From the NCBI RefSeq assembly GCF_000153705.1, contig NZ_DS022272.1:3391191-3455190 (forward strand): DNA of 64,000 nt, in the 5' to 3' direction. The DNA comes from Fulvimarina pelagi HTCC2506 (GTDB lineage Bacteria > Pseudomonadota > Alphaproteobacteria > Rhizobiales > Rhizobiaceae). Below are positions 1-8,937 of this stretch, piece by piece (the stretch's first letter is position 1; each line of letters starts with the position of its first letter). Below the pieces are notes generated by a model. That model saw nothing but the letters and a program-made list of their open reading frames with translations. It was not told the origin of the DNA and ran no database searches. Both the position numbers and the translations under genes were made by a program.

Positions 1-76
1 ACGCTGCGGGCTACGATTCAGTGCGGCGCCTCATGACCTGCTCGTCGGCGCGCTCCTTGGCCGCTTCGCGGCATAG

Positions 77-187
77 GGAAGCGAGGTCGTTCCTGTGACG
101 CGAGACGGGCGCCTCGTCGGCATCCTTACGCGCTCCGACATCCTCCGCTTGTTACTTAGTGGGGCGCAAGAGCGTTTGGCGGCATAA
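77..187 (+). pseudogene. CBS-domain C-terminal remnant
   Basis: The frame ending at TAA 185-187 reads as the last strand and helix of a CBS domain (VVPVTRDGRLVGILTRSDIL), the usual end of CBS-pair proteins. The same frame is closed by TAG at 74-76, just upstream, and no other frame joins on cleanly. What remains is about 36 codons without a convincing start. This is either the decayed tail of a CBS gene or a frameshifted gene running in from the left edge of the window. Family recognition rests on this short motif only. Confidence 0.5.
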
Positions 188-301
188 GGCCCGGGTTGAA
201 AAGACAGCAGATGGTGCTCATCATTGCGCCAGGTGAGGACGAACTCACTCGGCGAACTGGTCAACACGCGGGACGGCCCGGCGAACAATCGGAGTCCTTC
301 C

Positions 302-733
302 ATGCGCAGCACCACAGACCGAATCCGTCAGGCCGTCAGCTTTGAGCTTATCGGCATACTGATCGTCACACCGCTCTTTGCCTGGGCCTTCAATCACCCG
401 ACGGTAGACATGGGCTTATTGGTGGTGCTCGGCGCCACGGCCGCGACAGCCTGGAACTACCTCTTCAATCTCAGCTTCGATCACCTGTTGAACTGGCGTC
501 GCGGTGATGTCCGCAAGACATTTCCACTTCGTGCCGTCCATGCCGTGCTCTTCGAGGCAACCCTCCTTGTCCTTCTCCTGCCGCTCTTCGCGTGGTGGCT
601 CGAGGTTTCGCTGGTTGCCGCACTGGTGATGGAGATCTCCTTCGCGGCCTTCTACATGGTCTATGCCTTCGTTTTCACATGGGGCTACGATATCCTCTTC
701 CCGCCACAACAAACAGGGCGGGCAGCCGCATGA
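302..733 (+). CDS. PACE-family (bacterial transmembrane pair) efflux protein
   Basis: A 143-residue inner-membrane protein with four predicted helices arranged as two tandem pairs. This matches the proteobacterial antimicrobial compound efflux (PACE/AceI) family, which exports chlorhexidine, acriflavine or short polyamines. Visible family features are the RQ..SFE start of helix 1, an N-L-F segment in helix 2, HA..FE at the start of helix 3, and FYMVYAFVFTWGYD near the end of helix 4. The ATG at 302 was preferred to the earlier in-frame start at 224, because the extra 26 residues are polar and lie before the family N-terminus. It overlaps the next gene by ATGA. The substrate is unknown. Confidence 0.85.
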   Translation: MRSTTDRIRQAVSFELIGILIVTPLFAWAFNHPTVDMGLLVVLGATAATAWNYLFNLSFDHLLNWRRGDVRKTFPLRAVHAVLFEATLLVLLLPLFAWWLEVSLVAALVMEISFAAFYMVYAFVFTWGYDILFPPQQTGRAAA

Positions 734-1380
734 CGGAAGACAATACCGATGGAGGCGAGCCCCCCTGCTTTGCCCACCTTCTGGTCGATGGGCATCCGAT
801 CGATCCGCAAACAGCACGAGATGTCGCGCGCTTCCGCCGCGCTGAGCGGATGCGGCTTGTTGCAGCGCGCGCATTGTCTTCGGAAAAGCGAGCGAGGGCG
901 ACGACAGCCCTGATCGATGGTTTGGACAGGATCCTCAGTCTCGAGACCGGCATGACTGTCGCCGTCTATTGGCCGATCCGAGGAGAGCCGGACTTGCGCC
1001 CGTGGATGTGCGCCGCCGATGCCGCCGGTGCCCGCGTCCTGCTTCCGGTGGTGGTCGAAGAACAGGCACCGCTCGAGTTTCGCACTTGGACCCCGGATAG
1101 CCGAATGACTCGCGGCTTTTGGAAAATCCTCGTGCCCGCTGAGGGCGAGGCATGTGTGCCCGACATCGTGATCGCACCACTTGTCGGTGTCGACAAAAAC
1201 CTCTACCGCCTTGGAAATGGCGGAGGGTATTACGATCGGACCCTGTCTCAGTTCGAACCGCGCCCGCGAACTATCGGTGTTGGGTTTGCCGAATGTCGCC
1301 TGCCGACCATCTATCCGATGCCTTGGGACTTCCCAATGACAGAGGTGCTGCTTTCGGACGGAACACATCTGACACGATAG
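730..1380 (+). CDS. 5-formyltetrahydrofolate cyclo-ligase family protein
   Basis: A 216-residue cytosolic protein of the 5-FCL fold, which in its classic form converts 5-formyl-THF to 5,10-methenyl-THF with ATP. The hallmark segment PDIVIAPLVGVDKNLYRLGN followed by GGGYYDRTL is intact (about residues 150-180). LLPVV and the C-terminal DFPMTEV strand also match. The start overlaps the stop of the PACE gene (ATGA at 730-733), so the two are translationally coupled. The N-terminus is about 25 residues longer than the minimal enzyme and has no signal sequence. It may be a second, specialised cyclo-ligase rather than the housekeeping copy. Confidence 0.85.
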   Translation: MTEDNTDGGEPPCFAHLLVDGHPIDPQTARDVARFRRAERMRLVAARALSSEKRARATTALIDGLDRILSLETGMTVAVYWPIRGEPDLRPWMCAADAAGARVLLPVVVEEQAPLEFRTWTPDSRMTRGFWKILVPAEGEACVPDIVIAPLVGVDKNLYRLGNGGGYYDRTLSQFEPRPRTIGVGFAECRLPTIYPMPWDFPMTEVLLSDGTHLTR

Positions 1381-1401
1381 CGGCGTGATGTAAGCCTGCG
1401 G

Positions 1402-1548
1402 TCAGATCACGAAGAACACGATCGTCAGAACAGCACCGATGCCGACAATTAGGGCACGAAGATATTCGGTTTTCTTAATGCGTCCCGCTTGGCAAGTCCC
1501 GAGGTGTCCGCCCAGCGTGGTCGACAGGGCCAAAATCACGGCGGACTC
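1402..1548 (-). pseudogene. TauE/SafE-like membrane exporter C-terminal fragment
   Basis: The minus strand reads a 48-residue open stretch ending at a TGA (1402-1404). It has the pattern STTLGGHLGT, then a basic turn, then YLRALIVGIGAVLTIVFFVI. This is the typical last two helices of TauE/SafE (sulfite exporter) family proteins, where GG.LGA..gRR..p..LRa.iv..G recurs. An in-frame TGA at 1549-1551 closes it on the 5' side and there is no start, so it is a leftover of a deleted gene. The family call is by pattern only. Confidence 0.45.
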
Positions 1549-1639
1549 TCACGACACTTTCCAGACAGCTGTGCGCCCATGTCGGTCGTTAGAAGCTGAT
1601 CTTGAACACCTGTAGAGCGGACATCCGCTCGCTTCAGAA

Positions 1640-1896
1640 TGTTCGTCGGAGCAGGCAGGAAGGGAACCTTCGCTGCTAATGAGAACAAGGTCGGCTTCGA
1701 ACCCCGTTGTGCGCAGTGGGCCGCAGCGAATGGCTGGTTTCGCGTACCACTCGGCTGTTTCTGCGTCTCGCCGAGGTGCCTCAGCCCGCACCCGGGCGAC
1801 CTCATCGAGATCGAGGGCAACGCCTTCCTCATTCAGGGCGAGCCCGTCCGCAATCGCGAGCGGATAATCTGGACCGCGGACTTGTGTCCAGCGTGA
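1640..1896 (+). pseudogene. decayed phage head-tail joining protein
   Basis: From about 1790 to 1896 the plus strand reads GDLIEIEGNAFLIQGEPVRN followed by RERIIWTADL. This is the C-terminal pattern of phage head-tail connector/joining proteins (gD.v.idG..Y.V.g.PvrD..rl.WT.dlrp). The matching upstream part (LVSRTTRLFLRLAEVPQPAPG) is in the next frame, around 1728-1797, so at least one frameshift separates the halves. A short stretch after it (MNLGLDIDPNVVAMMAA, ending at 1955) may be the beginning of a following phage gene. No other phage gene is present nearby. Confidence 0.55.
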
Positions 1897-1951
1897 CCGT
1901 GATGAATCTGGGGCTCGACATCGATCCCAACGTCGTCGCGATGATGGCGGC

Positions 1952-2596
1952 TTAGTCCTCATCCGTTTGGCTTTGCATTCGAGCAGTGAGGTCATGTGGC
2001 GCCATGCCGGAGAGGATGCTTTCTGCATTAATTACCGACTGGGCGATCTCTAGCGTCGAGGTGCGCTTGGCCATCGCTTGGCTGCGGATGATCTTGTAAG
2101 CCTCGGTCTCGTTGATGCTGTGATGCCGCATAAGGATGAACTTGGCGTCGGCGATCTTTTGTATCGCTTGTATCTTTCTGCGCAGCTTCTGAAGTTCTTC
2201 TTCGTCTCTGCGCCGGGCGAGGCAGACCGAACGCGCCATTAGCATATGGCTCAACACGCCGAAGGGCCGGATCGGTTTGGCAAGAACGGTATCGATCTTC
2301 AGGTCAATGATGCCCTTCAGTACGGAGGGATTCTCGTAGGCGATGATGCCGACGACCGTTGGCGCGTCGACGCTTTCCACTCCTAGTAGACGCACCGCGT
2401 TTGCGTCGAGCGGGTGGGTGATCTCCATAAAGATCATGTCCGTTCCGTCCGGAATCGACTGCGGAAATGGCCAGACTGCCGTCGCATTGCAGCCGATGCG
2501 CCCGATCTGCTTCAGCAGCTCCTCGGTCGATCCGTCGTGCGGTTGAACAACAAGCACGTTGAGATCACGCAGGCCATCAATCAGGTCACCGCTCAC
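1952..2596 (-). CDS. amiR: AmiR-like ANTAR-domain antiterminator
   Basis: A 214-residue RNA-binding response-regulator-like protein. A degenerate receiver domain (about 10-125) is followed by a coiled-coil region (DEEELQKLRRKIQAIQKI) and a C-terminal ANTAR domain (about 145-195, with AYKIIRSQAMAKR). In Pseudomonas, AmiR binds leader RNA and prevents termination ahead of amiE, and AmiC sequesters it without amide. Here amiR is the last gene of the operon, 102 bp after amiC. The GTG at 2596 was chosen over one at 2602 because a GGGGGAG stretch lies at good distance from it. The likely RNA target is the leader at 11235-11292. Confidence 0.92.
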   Translation of the reverse strand: MSGDLIDGLRDLNVLVVQPHDGSTEELLKQIGRIGCNATAVWPFPQSIPDGTDMIFMEITHPLDANAVRLLGVESVDAPTVVGIIAYENPSVLKGIIDLKIDTVLAKPIRPFGVLSHMLMARSVCLARRRDEEELQKLRRKIQAIQKIADAKFILMRHHSINETEAYKIIRSQAMAKRTSTLEIAQSVINAESILSGMAPHDLTARMQSQTDED

Positions 2597-2704
2597 CCGC
2601 ACCTCCCCCTGGGCGTTCGCAAACCAGTGGAAATAAGACTTCGTGGGTTTCGTCCACTGCTTTAGAAATCATGGGGCGATACGATCGGGTTGCGCCGAGG
2701 CGCT

Positions 2705-3865
2705 TCAGCTGGAGGTTCGTGGTTCGCGCATTTTCAGGCTCCAATCGTTGAACTGAGGGTGCACAAGATATGGGTCAGGTTTGATCGGCCGAATGCTCTC
2801 ACATTTGATCCTGAAATGACCTTTTTCATTCACCATCGCGATACGAGATTGTAGATAGGCGTGGCCGTTATCGGGATCGATACGCACAAGGCCCTGTGGC
2901 GCATCGTAGACTGAGCCGAGAATCGCCTCTCGCAGCATGTCGGTGCTGAGCTTCTGCGTTGTCTGCAGCGCTTGGGCGAAGAGGTGCACCTGGGTGTAGG
3001 CCGCTTCCGCGCAACTCGTGACATCTTGATACGAACCGTAGATCTTCTCGTAACGATCTAAAAAGCCTCGATTGGCTGCACTTTCGACCGACTGAAAATA
3101 GGGAGCCGAAACGATATGACCGGCCGAGACTTCCGGTCCCATGACGGCAATTTCGGCCTCGTTCGTCGTCAGGCTCCCAATCGGCATGGTCTTAGAGTCG
3201 AAGCCGGCCTCGGCAAAGCATCGGTGGAGATCGATCGAGCCCTGACCAACCATGGTGGAGAAGATGACGTCTGGTTGAATCTCTCGCACATCCTCCAAGA
3301 CATTCGCGATCGCCGAAGCGTCCGTTACTAGCGGCAGGTAGCGTTCGCCAACGACTTCACCGCCTCCTTCGCGTAGAATGTTGCGCATCACCCGGTTGGA
3401 TTCGCGCGGGTAAATGTAGTCGGAGCCTATAAAATAGAACCGCGGGCCATAGTTATTCAGAAGATAACGGGCCAGCGGTACGCTGTTCTGGTTCGGAATT
3501 GCCCCCCCATAAAGAACGTTTGGGGAATACTCAAAGCCCTCGTAGAGCGTGCTGTAGAAGAACAGGGCGTTGTGGCGCTCGACGATCGGCAGCACCTCCT
3601 TGCGCGCCGACGAGGTATAGCAGCCGAAAATCACGTTCACCCGGTCTTCCAGAATGAGCTTCTGGGCAAGTCGTCCATACTCGGATGTAATCGATCGAGG
3701 GTCGTGAATTACAGGCTTAAGTTTCCTTCCCAGAACGCCGCCGGCCTCGTTAATCTCGTTAATGGCCAAAAGCACGCCCCGGTATTGGGACCGCTCGATC
3801 AGCCGAGTCACCCCTTCATGCGCGAAGAGGACACCGACCTTCCAACCATCTTCTTCAGTCGTCAT
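2705..3865 (-). CDS. amiC: AmiC-like amide sensor, repressor of AmiR
   Basis: A 386-residue type I periplasmic-binding-protein fold with no signal peptide. It begins directly with WKVGVLFAHEGVTRLIERSQ and is therefore cytosolic, as AmiC is. Family landmarks include INEAGGVLGRKL, GCYTSSARKEVLPI, STLYEGFEYSPNVLYGGAIP and GSDYIYPRE. By analogy with Pseudomonas AmiC it binds short-chain amides and then releases AmiR. It overlaps the 3' end of amiB by 11 bp. It is clearly a sister of the exported binding protein encoded at 9936-11177 of the same operon, so sensor and uptake receptor appear to share ancestry and ligand type. Confidence 0.92.
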   Translation of the reverse strand: MTTEEDGWKVGVLFAHEGVTRLIERSQYRGVLLAINEINEAGGVLGRKLKPVIHDPRSITSEYGRLAQKLILEDRVNVIFGCYTSSARKEVLPIVERHNALFFYSTLYEGFEYSPNVLYGGAIPNQNSVPLARYLLNNYGPRFYFIGSDYIYPRESNRVMRNILREGGGEVVGERYLPLVTDASAIANVLEDVREIQPDVIFSTMVGQGSIDLHRCFAEAGFDSKTMPIGSLTTNEAEIAVMGPEVSAGHIVSAPYFQSVESAANRGFLDRYEKIYGSYQDVTSCAEAAYTQVHLFAQALQTTQKLSTDMLREAILGSVYDAPQGLVRIDPDNGHAYLQSRIAMVNEKGHFRIKCESIRPIKPDPYLVHPQFNDWSLKMREPRTSS

Positions 3866-4997
3866 TCGCGCTCCGATAGGGCCGGTCTTTTATCGTGTCA
3901 AAGGACATCACACCATTCAGGGGGACAGCCCTCAGCCAGACCGTCTGGCCGGCCGGACTGAACTTTCCTTCGCATGCTACGATGTGACGGGCCAAGGGAA
4001 TCTCGATTGCCTTTCGCAATTCGCGCTTCAGGTCGCGCGCGCCGAATTTCTGATCAAAACCCTTTTCGCGTAACTGCTCGATCGCTGGCTCAGAAAGTAT
4101 CAGCTGGACGCCGCGGCGCTCCAGCCGCTTGTTGATCCTGCGGATTTCGGCGCCAATCAGTTCGTGAGCCTGCGTAACGCGCAGGGGGTTGAAAATTTGA
4201 ACCCTGTCGATCCGGTTAACGAACTCTGGCGGAAACCGATTCAAAAGCTCATTCTCAGCGATCTCGCCTGCTGTCCTATAGCTTTGGCCGGAGACTAGCC
4301 GGCCGATTCTCTCCTTCAGCGTGGCAGTCTGGGCACCGTAGATCGCCTTCGTGCCGAGATTACTCGTCATGAAGATGATCGCCTTGCGGAAGGAATAGGT
4401 CTTGCCGCCCGAGGCGACAGTCATCAGCCCATTGTCGAAAATGTTTAGGAGTGCGAGGATCACCTCAGGGCTCGCCTTTTCCAATTCGTCGAAGAGCACG
4501 AGGCCGGGACGCCCAGCTCTACCTTCGAGCAGGTCCTGATCGAACACCGTCGAGCCCTCCTTGGAGCCCACATAACCCGGCGGCGCGCCGGTGAGCGACG
4601 CGGCGTAGTGCTCCTGCGATAGCGTATTCATGTCGACCCGGCACAGCGCGTCCGCATCGCCGTGAAGTGCGCGTGCCAGAGCCCTCACAATTTCCGTCTT
4701 ACCGACACCGGTCGGCCCGAGAAACAGGCAGGTGGCAAGCGGGCGCCGCGGATCGCCGATATCGGCAAGCGCCAGCTCAAGTGTTTCGCAGATCAGCGCG
4801 CGTGCCTCGTGCTGACCAATGATTTCCTCGGCCAGATGCGCATCGATCGCGGCGAGATCAAAACCGAATCGGGACCCTTGGGTTTTCGTTACATCATAGG
4901 GATTTGGGACATTCGCCAGATCGCGCTCGGCGGCTAATGCCTGTCTGTCGAGCCGCTCGCTTTCGTTGGCGGCCATCCTGTCGTTAATAAAGGGCAC
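3855..4997 (-). CDS. amiB: AmiB-like AAA+ ATPase (Clp D2-type)
   Basis: A 380-residue AAA+ protein resembling the second ATPase domain of ClpA/ClpB. Walker A GPTGVGK is at 94-100, pore-type YVGSKEG at about 142-148, Walker B LVLFDE at 166-171, and sensor 1 TSNLG follows. A C-terminal small domain carries GARDLKRELRKAIE. AmiB lies between amiE and amiC in the Pseudomonas ami operon, where it was proposed to act as a chaperone or with the amide transporter. The order E-B-C-R is kept here. The start shown is GTG at 4997; an ATG seven codons in (4976) is an alternative. Confidence 0.9.
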   Translation of the reverse strand: MPFINDRMAANESERLDRQALAAERDLANVPNPYDVTKTQGSRFGFDLAAIDAHLAEEIIGQHEARALICETLELALADIGDPRRPLATCLFLGPTGVGKTEIVRALARALHGDADALCRVDMNTLSQEHYAASLTGAPPGYVGSKEGSTVFDQDLLEGRAGRPGLVLFDELEKASPEVILALLNIFDNGLMTVASGGKTYSFRKAIIFMTSNLGTKAIYGAQTATLKERIGRLVSGQSYRTAGEIAENELLNRFPPEFVNRIDRVQIFNPLRVTQAHELIGAEIRRINKRLERRGVQLILSEPAIEQLREKGFDQKFGARDLKRELRKAIEIPLARHIVACEGKFSPAGQTVWLRAVPLNGVMSFDTIKDRPYRSANDD

Positions 4998-5118
4998 GTT
5001 CGCTCGTTTCCCTTAGGCGTTTAATTATGGTGCATGCCCGCACCACATGGCGTCGCGGTACGGGCTGCGGCCCCGAATTTTGCGTCGGGACCGGCTTTCC
5101 TCAAGATCGATGATGGGC

Positions 5119-6165
5119 CTATTCGGCTGCTTCACGCTCGGGCGCTTCGGTCGGAAGGCTTCCGACCGGACACTGAGCAACGCCCGTCGTCTTGCGCGTG
5201 ATCTTCTGCACGTTCTCTTGCGTTTTCTTCGCGTCGTTCACCCAGTTCCGGTAGAATTCAAACGGGCAATCGGCGACGCCGAGATCGCCGTCACCGGAAT
5301 CCTGGATGCCGGTGTAGCCGCGATGGAGCAGCTTGAAGAGATGGTTCTGAGACTGGTCGTTGGCACGGGCGTCGCGGATTTCCGGGATTGAGATCTGGGC
5401 GTACTGGATGCCCATGTCCTCCTCGCCGCATTCGCCGAGAGTTCGTCCATCAAAACCGATTATGGCCGAGTGCCCGAAATAGCTGTAAACGCCGTCGAAG
5501 CCGGACGCGTTTGCAACTGCGACGTAGCAGTTGTTCGCCCAAGCCATGGACTTGGCCATCATTACCTGCTGGTCCTTGGCAGGATACATGTAGCCCTGGC
5601 AGCGTACGATCAGTTCGGCGCCCTTCATCGCACAGTCACGCCAGATCTCTGGATAGTTGCCGTCGTCGCATATGATCAGGCTGACCTTGAGGCCCTTTGG
5701 CCCTTCTGAGACGAAGGTACCTCCGCCCGGGTACCATCCCTCGATCGGGCACCAGGGAATGACCTTCCGGTATTTTTGGACGATCTCGCCCTTGTTGTTC
5801 ATCAGGATAAGCGTGTTATAGGGGCTCTTCTTGGGATGCTCTTCATGGCGCTCGCCGGTCAGCGAGAACACACCCCAGGTGTTTGCCTTGCGGCAGGCTT
5901 CTGCGAAGATTTCGGTTTCTTCGCCAGGAATCTGGCTGGCCGTTTCCATCATTTCTTTCGGATCGTACATGATCCCGTGGGTGGAGTACTCCGGGAAGAT
6001 CACAAGATCCATACCAGGGAGACCCTGCTTCATGCCGACGATCATCTCGCCGATCTTACGGGCATTCTCCAGGACCTCGGCCTTGGTGTGCAGTCGGGGC
6101 ATCTTGTAGTTCACGACGGCAACGCCGACCGTGTCGTTGCTGCTGGAAATGTCACCATGTCTCAT
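5119..6165 (-). CDS. amiE: aliphatic amidase AmiE
   Basis: A 348-residue nitrilase-superfamily enzyme that hydrolyses short aliphatic amides to the acid and ammonia. The catalytic triad sits at the numbering of Pseudomonas AmiE: E59 (VIFPE), K134 (KYRK) and C166 ([11 protein letters not shown]). The N-terminus ([20 protein letters not shown]) is that of AmiE, not of formamidase AmiF. The ribosome site is strong (AAGGAGG upstream of the ATG). It lies 148 bp after the ATPase gene of the importer and 121 bp before amiB. No amiS-like channel gene is present; the ABC importer encoded upstream fills that place. Confidence 0.96.
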   Translation of the reverse strand: MRHGDISSSNDTVGVAVVNYKMPRLHTKAEVLENARKIGEMIVGMKQGLPGMDLVIFPEYSTHGIMYDPKEMMETASQIPGEETEIFAEACRKANTWGVFSLTGERHEEHPKKSPYNTLILMNNKGEIVQKYRKVIPWCPIEGWYPGGGTFVSEGPKGLKVSLIICDDGNYPEIWRDCAMKGAELIVRCQGYMYPAKDQQVMMAKSMAWANNCYVAVANASGFDGVYSYFGHSAIIGFDGRTLGECGEEDMGIQYAQISIPEIRDARANDQSQNHLFKLLHRGYTGIQDSGDGDLGVADCPFEFYRNWVNDAKKTQENVQKITRKTTGVAQCPVGSLPTEAPEREAAE

Positions 6166-6313
6166 GGTTCAGTCCTCCTTAATTGACCTTGTTGGTCGTT
6201 GCCAAACGGGGGTGCGTGATCCCCTTTTCCGAGCACCGGCGACGGTTCCGCCCGCATCGCTGCCCATTGCGTGTCCCGACGTTTCAATCGCGCTTTCGAT
6301 CATCATCTTCGCC

Positions 6314-7009
6314 TCAGAACGTCAGGTGCTTGTTCGCGATCTCGTCGTTCAGATCCTCGCCACGGCCGGACACGACGACTTGCCCCTTGTCCATGACAAG
6401 AAATCGATCGCAGGCCCGCCGGGCGAAATCGATGTTCTGTTCAACAAGGACGATCGTAAGTCCGTGTTCTACATTGAGCGTCTGGATGACCTCTTCGATC
6501 TCTTGGACGATGTTGGGCTGGATGCCCTCTGTCGGCTCGTCGAGCAGCAGCATCTTTGGGTTCATTGCCAACGCGCGCCCAATCGCGAGTTGTTGCTGCT
6601 GGCCGCCCGAGAGATCGCCGCCGCGCCGCTCGGAGAATTCCTTGAGAATCGGAAAGAGATCGAACACTTTATCGGGGATCGCGCGTTTGCCGTCCTTGCG
6701 CGCGAACGTGCCCATCTTCAGGTTTTCGGCGACCGTGAAGCGCGGGACCACCTCGCGGCCTTGCGGCACGTAGCCAATGCCCATCATCGCCCGCTCGTCG
6801 GTGCGGCGATCGCCAAGCGGCTCGCCGGAAAAGAAGAGGTCGCCCTTGGTGCGGTCGGTGAGGCCCATGATCGTGCGCAGAAGCGTCGTCTTGCCCACGC
6901 CGTTGCGGCCGAGGACGGCCAACATCGAACCCGGCTCCAGATCGAAGTTCAGGTCCTGCAGGACGACGCTCTTGCCGTAATAGGAGTAGAGATTGCGGGC
7001 TTCGAGCAC
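6314..7009 (-). CDS. amide/urea-type ABC importer ATPase (UrtE/LivF-like)
   Basis: A 231-residue ABC ATPase of the HAAT (branched-chain amino acid/urea/amide) class. Walker A GRNGVGKTT is at 34-42, the signature is LSGGQQQQL, Walker B is MLLLDEPTEGIQP, and the H-loop position is replaced by the LVEQN form normal for LivF/UrtE. The GTG at 7009 was chosen because AAGGAG lies 9 bp before it and gives the usual UrtE length; upstream in-frame codons overlap the previous gene. It follows the UrtD-like gene closely. It powers the importer together with the preceding ATPase. Confidence 0.93.
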   Translation of the reverse strand: MLEARNLYSYYGKSVVLQDLNFDLEPGSMLAVLGRNGVGKTTLLRTIMGLTDRTKGDLFFSGEPLGDRRTDERAMMGIGYVPQGREVVPRFTVAENLKMGTFARKDGKRAIPDKVFDLFPILKEFSERRGGDLSGGQQQQLAIGRALAMNPKMLLLDEPTEGIQPNIVQEIEEVIQTLNVEHGLTIVLVEQNIDFARRACDRFLVMDKGQVVVSGRGEDLNDEIANKHLTF

Positions 7010-7047
7010 GATGTCGGGCTCCTTCAGACGGTCGCGGGCGAGAGCGC

Positions 7048-7776
7048 TCAATGGCCGAGATAGGCCGAGCGCACCTCCGGGTTGGATTCGATGTCCTTGA
7101 TCGAGCCTTCCGCCAGGACGCTGCCCTGGTGGAGGACGGTGATGCGCCGGGCGACCTTTCGGACGAACTGCATGTCGTGCTCGACGACGACGATCGTGCG
7201 CTCGCCGTGCAGCTTTTCGAGGATCGCGGCGGTGCGTTGGGTCTCGCTGGCCGTCATACCGGCGGTTGGCTCGTCCATCAGCAGAAGCTTGCAATCCTGG
7301 GAGAGCAGCATCGCGATCTCCAGCCACTGGGTCTGGCCGTGCGAGAGGTTCTCGGCGAGGACGTGGCGCTGATCGGTGAGGCCCACGGTCTCCATAATCT
7401 TTTCTAGCGCCTCGCTGGGCTTCGCGAGAATGCGTGTGATGTTCGCCCAGACTCCGGGCCGCTGCGAGCGGGCGAGTTCGAGGTTCTCCCGCACCGTCAG
7501 GCGCTTGAAGACCGAGGGAATCTGGAACTTTCGGCCGACGCCGTGGCGGGCGCGCTTGAACTCCGGCAGATTGGTGATCGTCGCTCCGTCAAAAACGACC
7601 TTTCCCGATGTCGGCTGCGTCTTGCCGCAGATGAGATCGAGCGTCGTCGACTTACCGGCCCCGTTGGGTCCGAGCAGGCAGAGAAGTTCGCCCTTTTCGA
7701 CGTTGAGGTTGAGACCATCGACGGCGCGGAAGCCGCCGAAATCGACCGTGAGATCGCGAATTTCGAGCTGCGCCAT
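7048..7776 (-). CDS. amide/urea-type ABC importer ATPase (UrtD/LivG-like)
   Basis: A 242-residue ABC ATPase with Walker A GPNGAGKST, signature LSHGQTQWLEI, Walker B LLLMDEPTAGMT and switch histidine VVEHDM. The LSHGQ-x-QWLEI form is typical of UrtD-like subunits rather than amino-acid LivG. The ATG at 7776 was preferred to GTG 7782 because GGGAG lies at ideal distance. The upstream permease gene stops at 7779-7781, directly before this start. Confidence 0.93.
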   Translation of the reverse strand: MAQLEIRDLTVDFGGFRAVDGLNLNVEKGELLCLLGPNGAGKSTTLDLICGKTQPTSGKVVFDGATITNLPEFKRARHGVGRKFQIPSVFKRLTVRENLELARSQRPGVWANITRILAKPSEALEKIMETVGLTDQRHVLAENLSHGQTQWLEIAMLLSQDCKLLLMDEPTAGMTASETQRTAAILEKLHGERTIVVVEHDMQFVRKVARRITVLHQGSVLAEGSIKDIESNPEVRSAYLGH

Positions 7777-7778
7777 GG

Positions 7779-8927
7779 TCACTCTCCCGCACTCAGGGAA
7801 GCGGTTGGGGAGGTCGAGGCGCTTTCGCCCGGCCGGGTGGGCTCCCCAGTCTTCGCCGTCGTGCCGTGCCTAGCCTTGTCCTGGCTGCGCATCGCGTCGA
7901 GGACGGAGACGGCGAGTCCGTAGAGGCCGCGTGGCAAGAAGAGGACGATGGCAATGAAGAGGACGCCGAGCACCATCAGCCAGGCCTCGACGAAGACGTC
8001 GGAGAGGCGGCCTTCCAGCATATTGACGACGATCGCACCAATCGCAGCGCCGATCAGGGACTCCCGTCCGCCGACCGCGCACCAGATGACGATCGAGAGG
8101 CTAAAGGAGACGCTCATATAGGTGGGCGAGGCGAATTGCAGGACGAGCGTGTAGAGCATGCCTGCAAAGCCTGCGATCGCCGCCGAGACTGAAAAGACGA
8201 GGATTTCGTAGTTCGAGACGTCGTAGCCGAGAAACCGCGCCCGGTTCGGGTCCTCACGTACGGCTCTCAGCACGAGCCCCGCCTTGGACCGGCTCAGCAT
8301 CGTTGCCAGCACCGTGACGATGAGGAGAGAGGCCGCGACTAGGTAGTAGAAATTCAGGCTGTAATTGTCGATCGTCACACCGAAGATCGTCAGGAGGGCG
8401 AGCCCCGTCAGCCCGTTCTGGCCGCCGGTATAGCCTTGTTCTTCAACGAAGAGAAGTTGGATGGCGACGAGGACGGCGAGCGTGATAATCGCCACGAAGA
8501 CGCCCGAAACACGGCCTTTGAAGATGAAAGCGCCGATGGCGAAGGCCATTGCGGCCGGGAACAGGAGGCCTGCGAGAAGCGTGAAACCCAGTGAGTGGAA
8601 CGGCTGCCAGAACCAGGGCAGCGTCTCAATGTTCATCCAGCCCATGAAGTCCGGCATGCCGCCCGGCATGCTGGTGCTGTTCATGAGCTTCAGATGCATG
8701 GCCATAATGTAGGCCCCGAGGCCGAAGGGTGCGGCCTGGCCGAGATTGAGGATGCCGGCGGTGCCCCAGGAGAGGGCCAGAGCCATCGCCACCATGCCGA
8801 GGCAAAGATAGCGGGCGAAGGTGTTGAGCTCGTAACCGTCGAAGCCGAAGAACAGCGGCACGGCGAGGACGATCAGCGCGGCGAATGCGGCGATCGAGAG
8901 GAAGTCGTTGCGCAGGGTGGATGTCAC
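7779..8927 (-). CDS. amide/urea-type ABC importer permease (UrtC/LivM-like)
   Basis: A 382-residue membrane protein with about ten hydrophobic segments and the LivM-family motifs SWGTAGILNLGQAAPFGLGA, GLVLRAVREDPNRARFLGYD and AVGGRESLIGAAIGA. The C-terminal 40 residues are a polar, Ser/Thr/Pro-rich cytosolic tail. The start is GTG, 10 bp after the LivH-like permease gene. It pairs with that permease to form the translocation channel for an amide or urea-like solute. Confidence 0.93.
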   Translation of the reverse strand: MTSTLRNDFLSIAAFAALIVLAVPLFFGFDGYELNTFARYLCLGMVAMALALSWGTAGILNLGQAAPFGLGAYIMAMHLKLMNSTSMPGGMPDFMGWMNIETLPWFWQPFHSLGFTLLAGLLFPAAMAFAIGAFIFKGRVSGVFVAIITLAVLVAIQLLFVEEQGYTGGQNGLTGLALLTIFGVTIDNYSLNFYYLVAASLLIVTVLATMLSRSKAGLVLRAVREDPNRARFLGYDVSNYEILVFSVSAAIAGFAGMLYTLVLQFASPTYMSVSFSLSIVIWCAVGGRESLIGAAIGAIVVNMLEGRLSDVFVEAWLMVLGVLFIAIVLFLPRGLYGLAVSVLDAMRSQDKARHGTTAKTGEPTRPGESASTSPTASLSAGE

Positions 8928-8937
8928 GTGTCTTACC

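Noticed and set aside
1549-2028. 159-residue minus-strand ORF opposite the phage relic
   Set aside because: It is the shadow of the head-tail coding strand, with biased composition and no family pattern.
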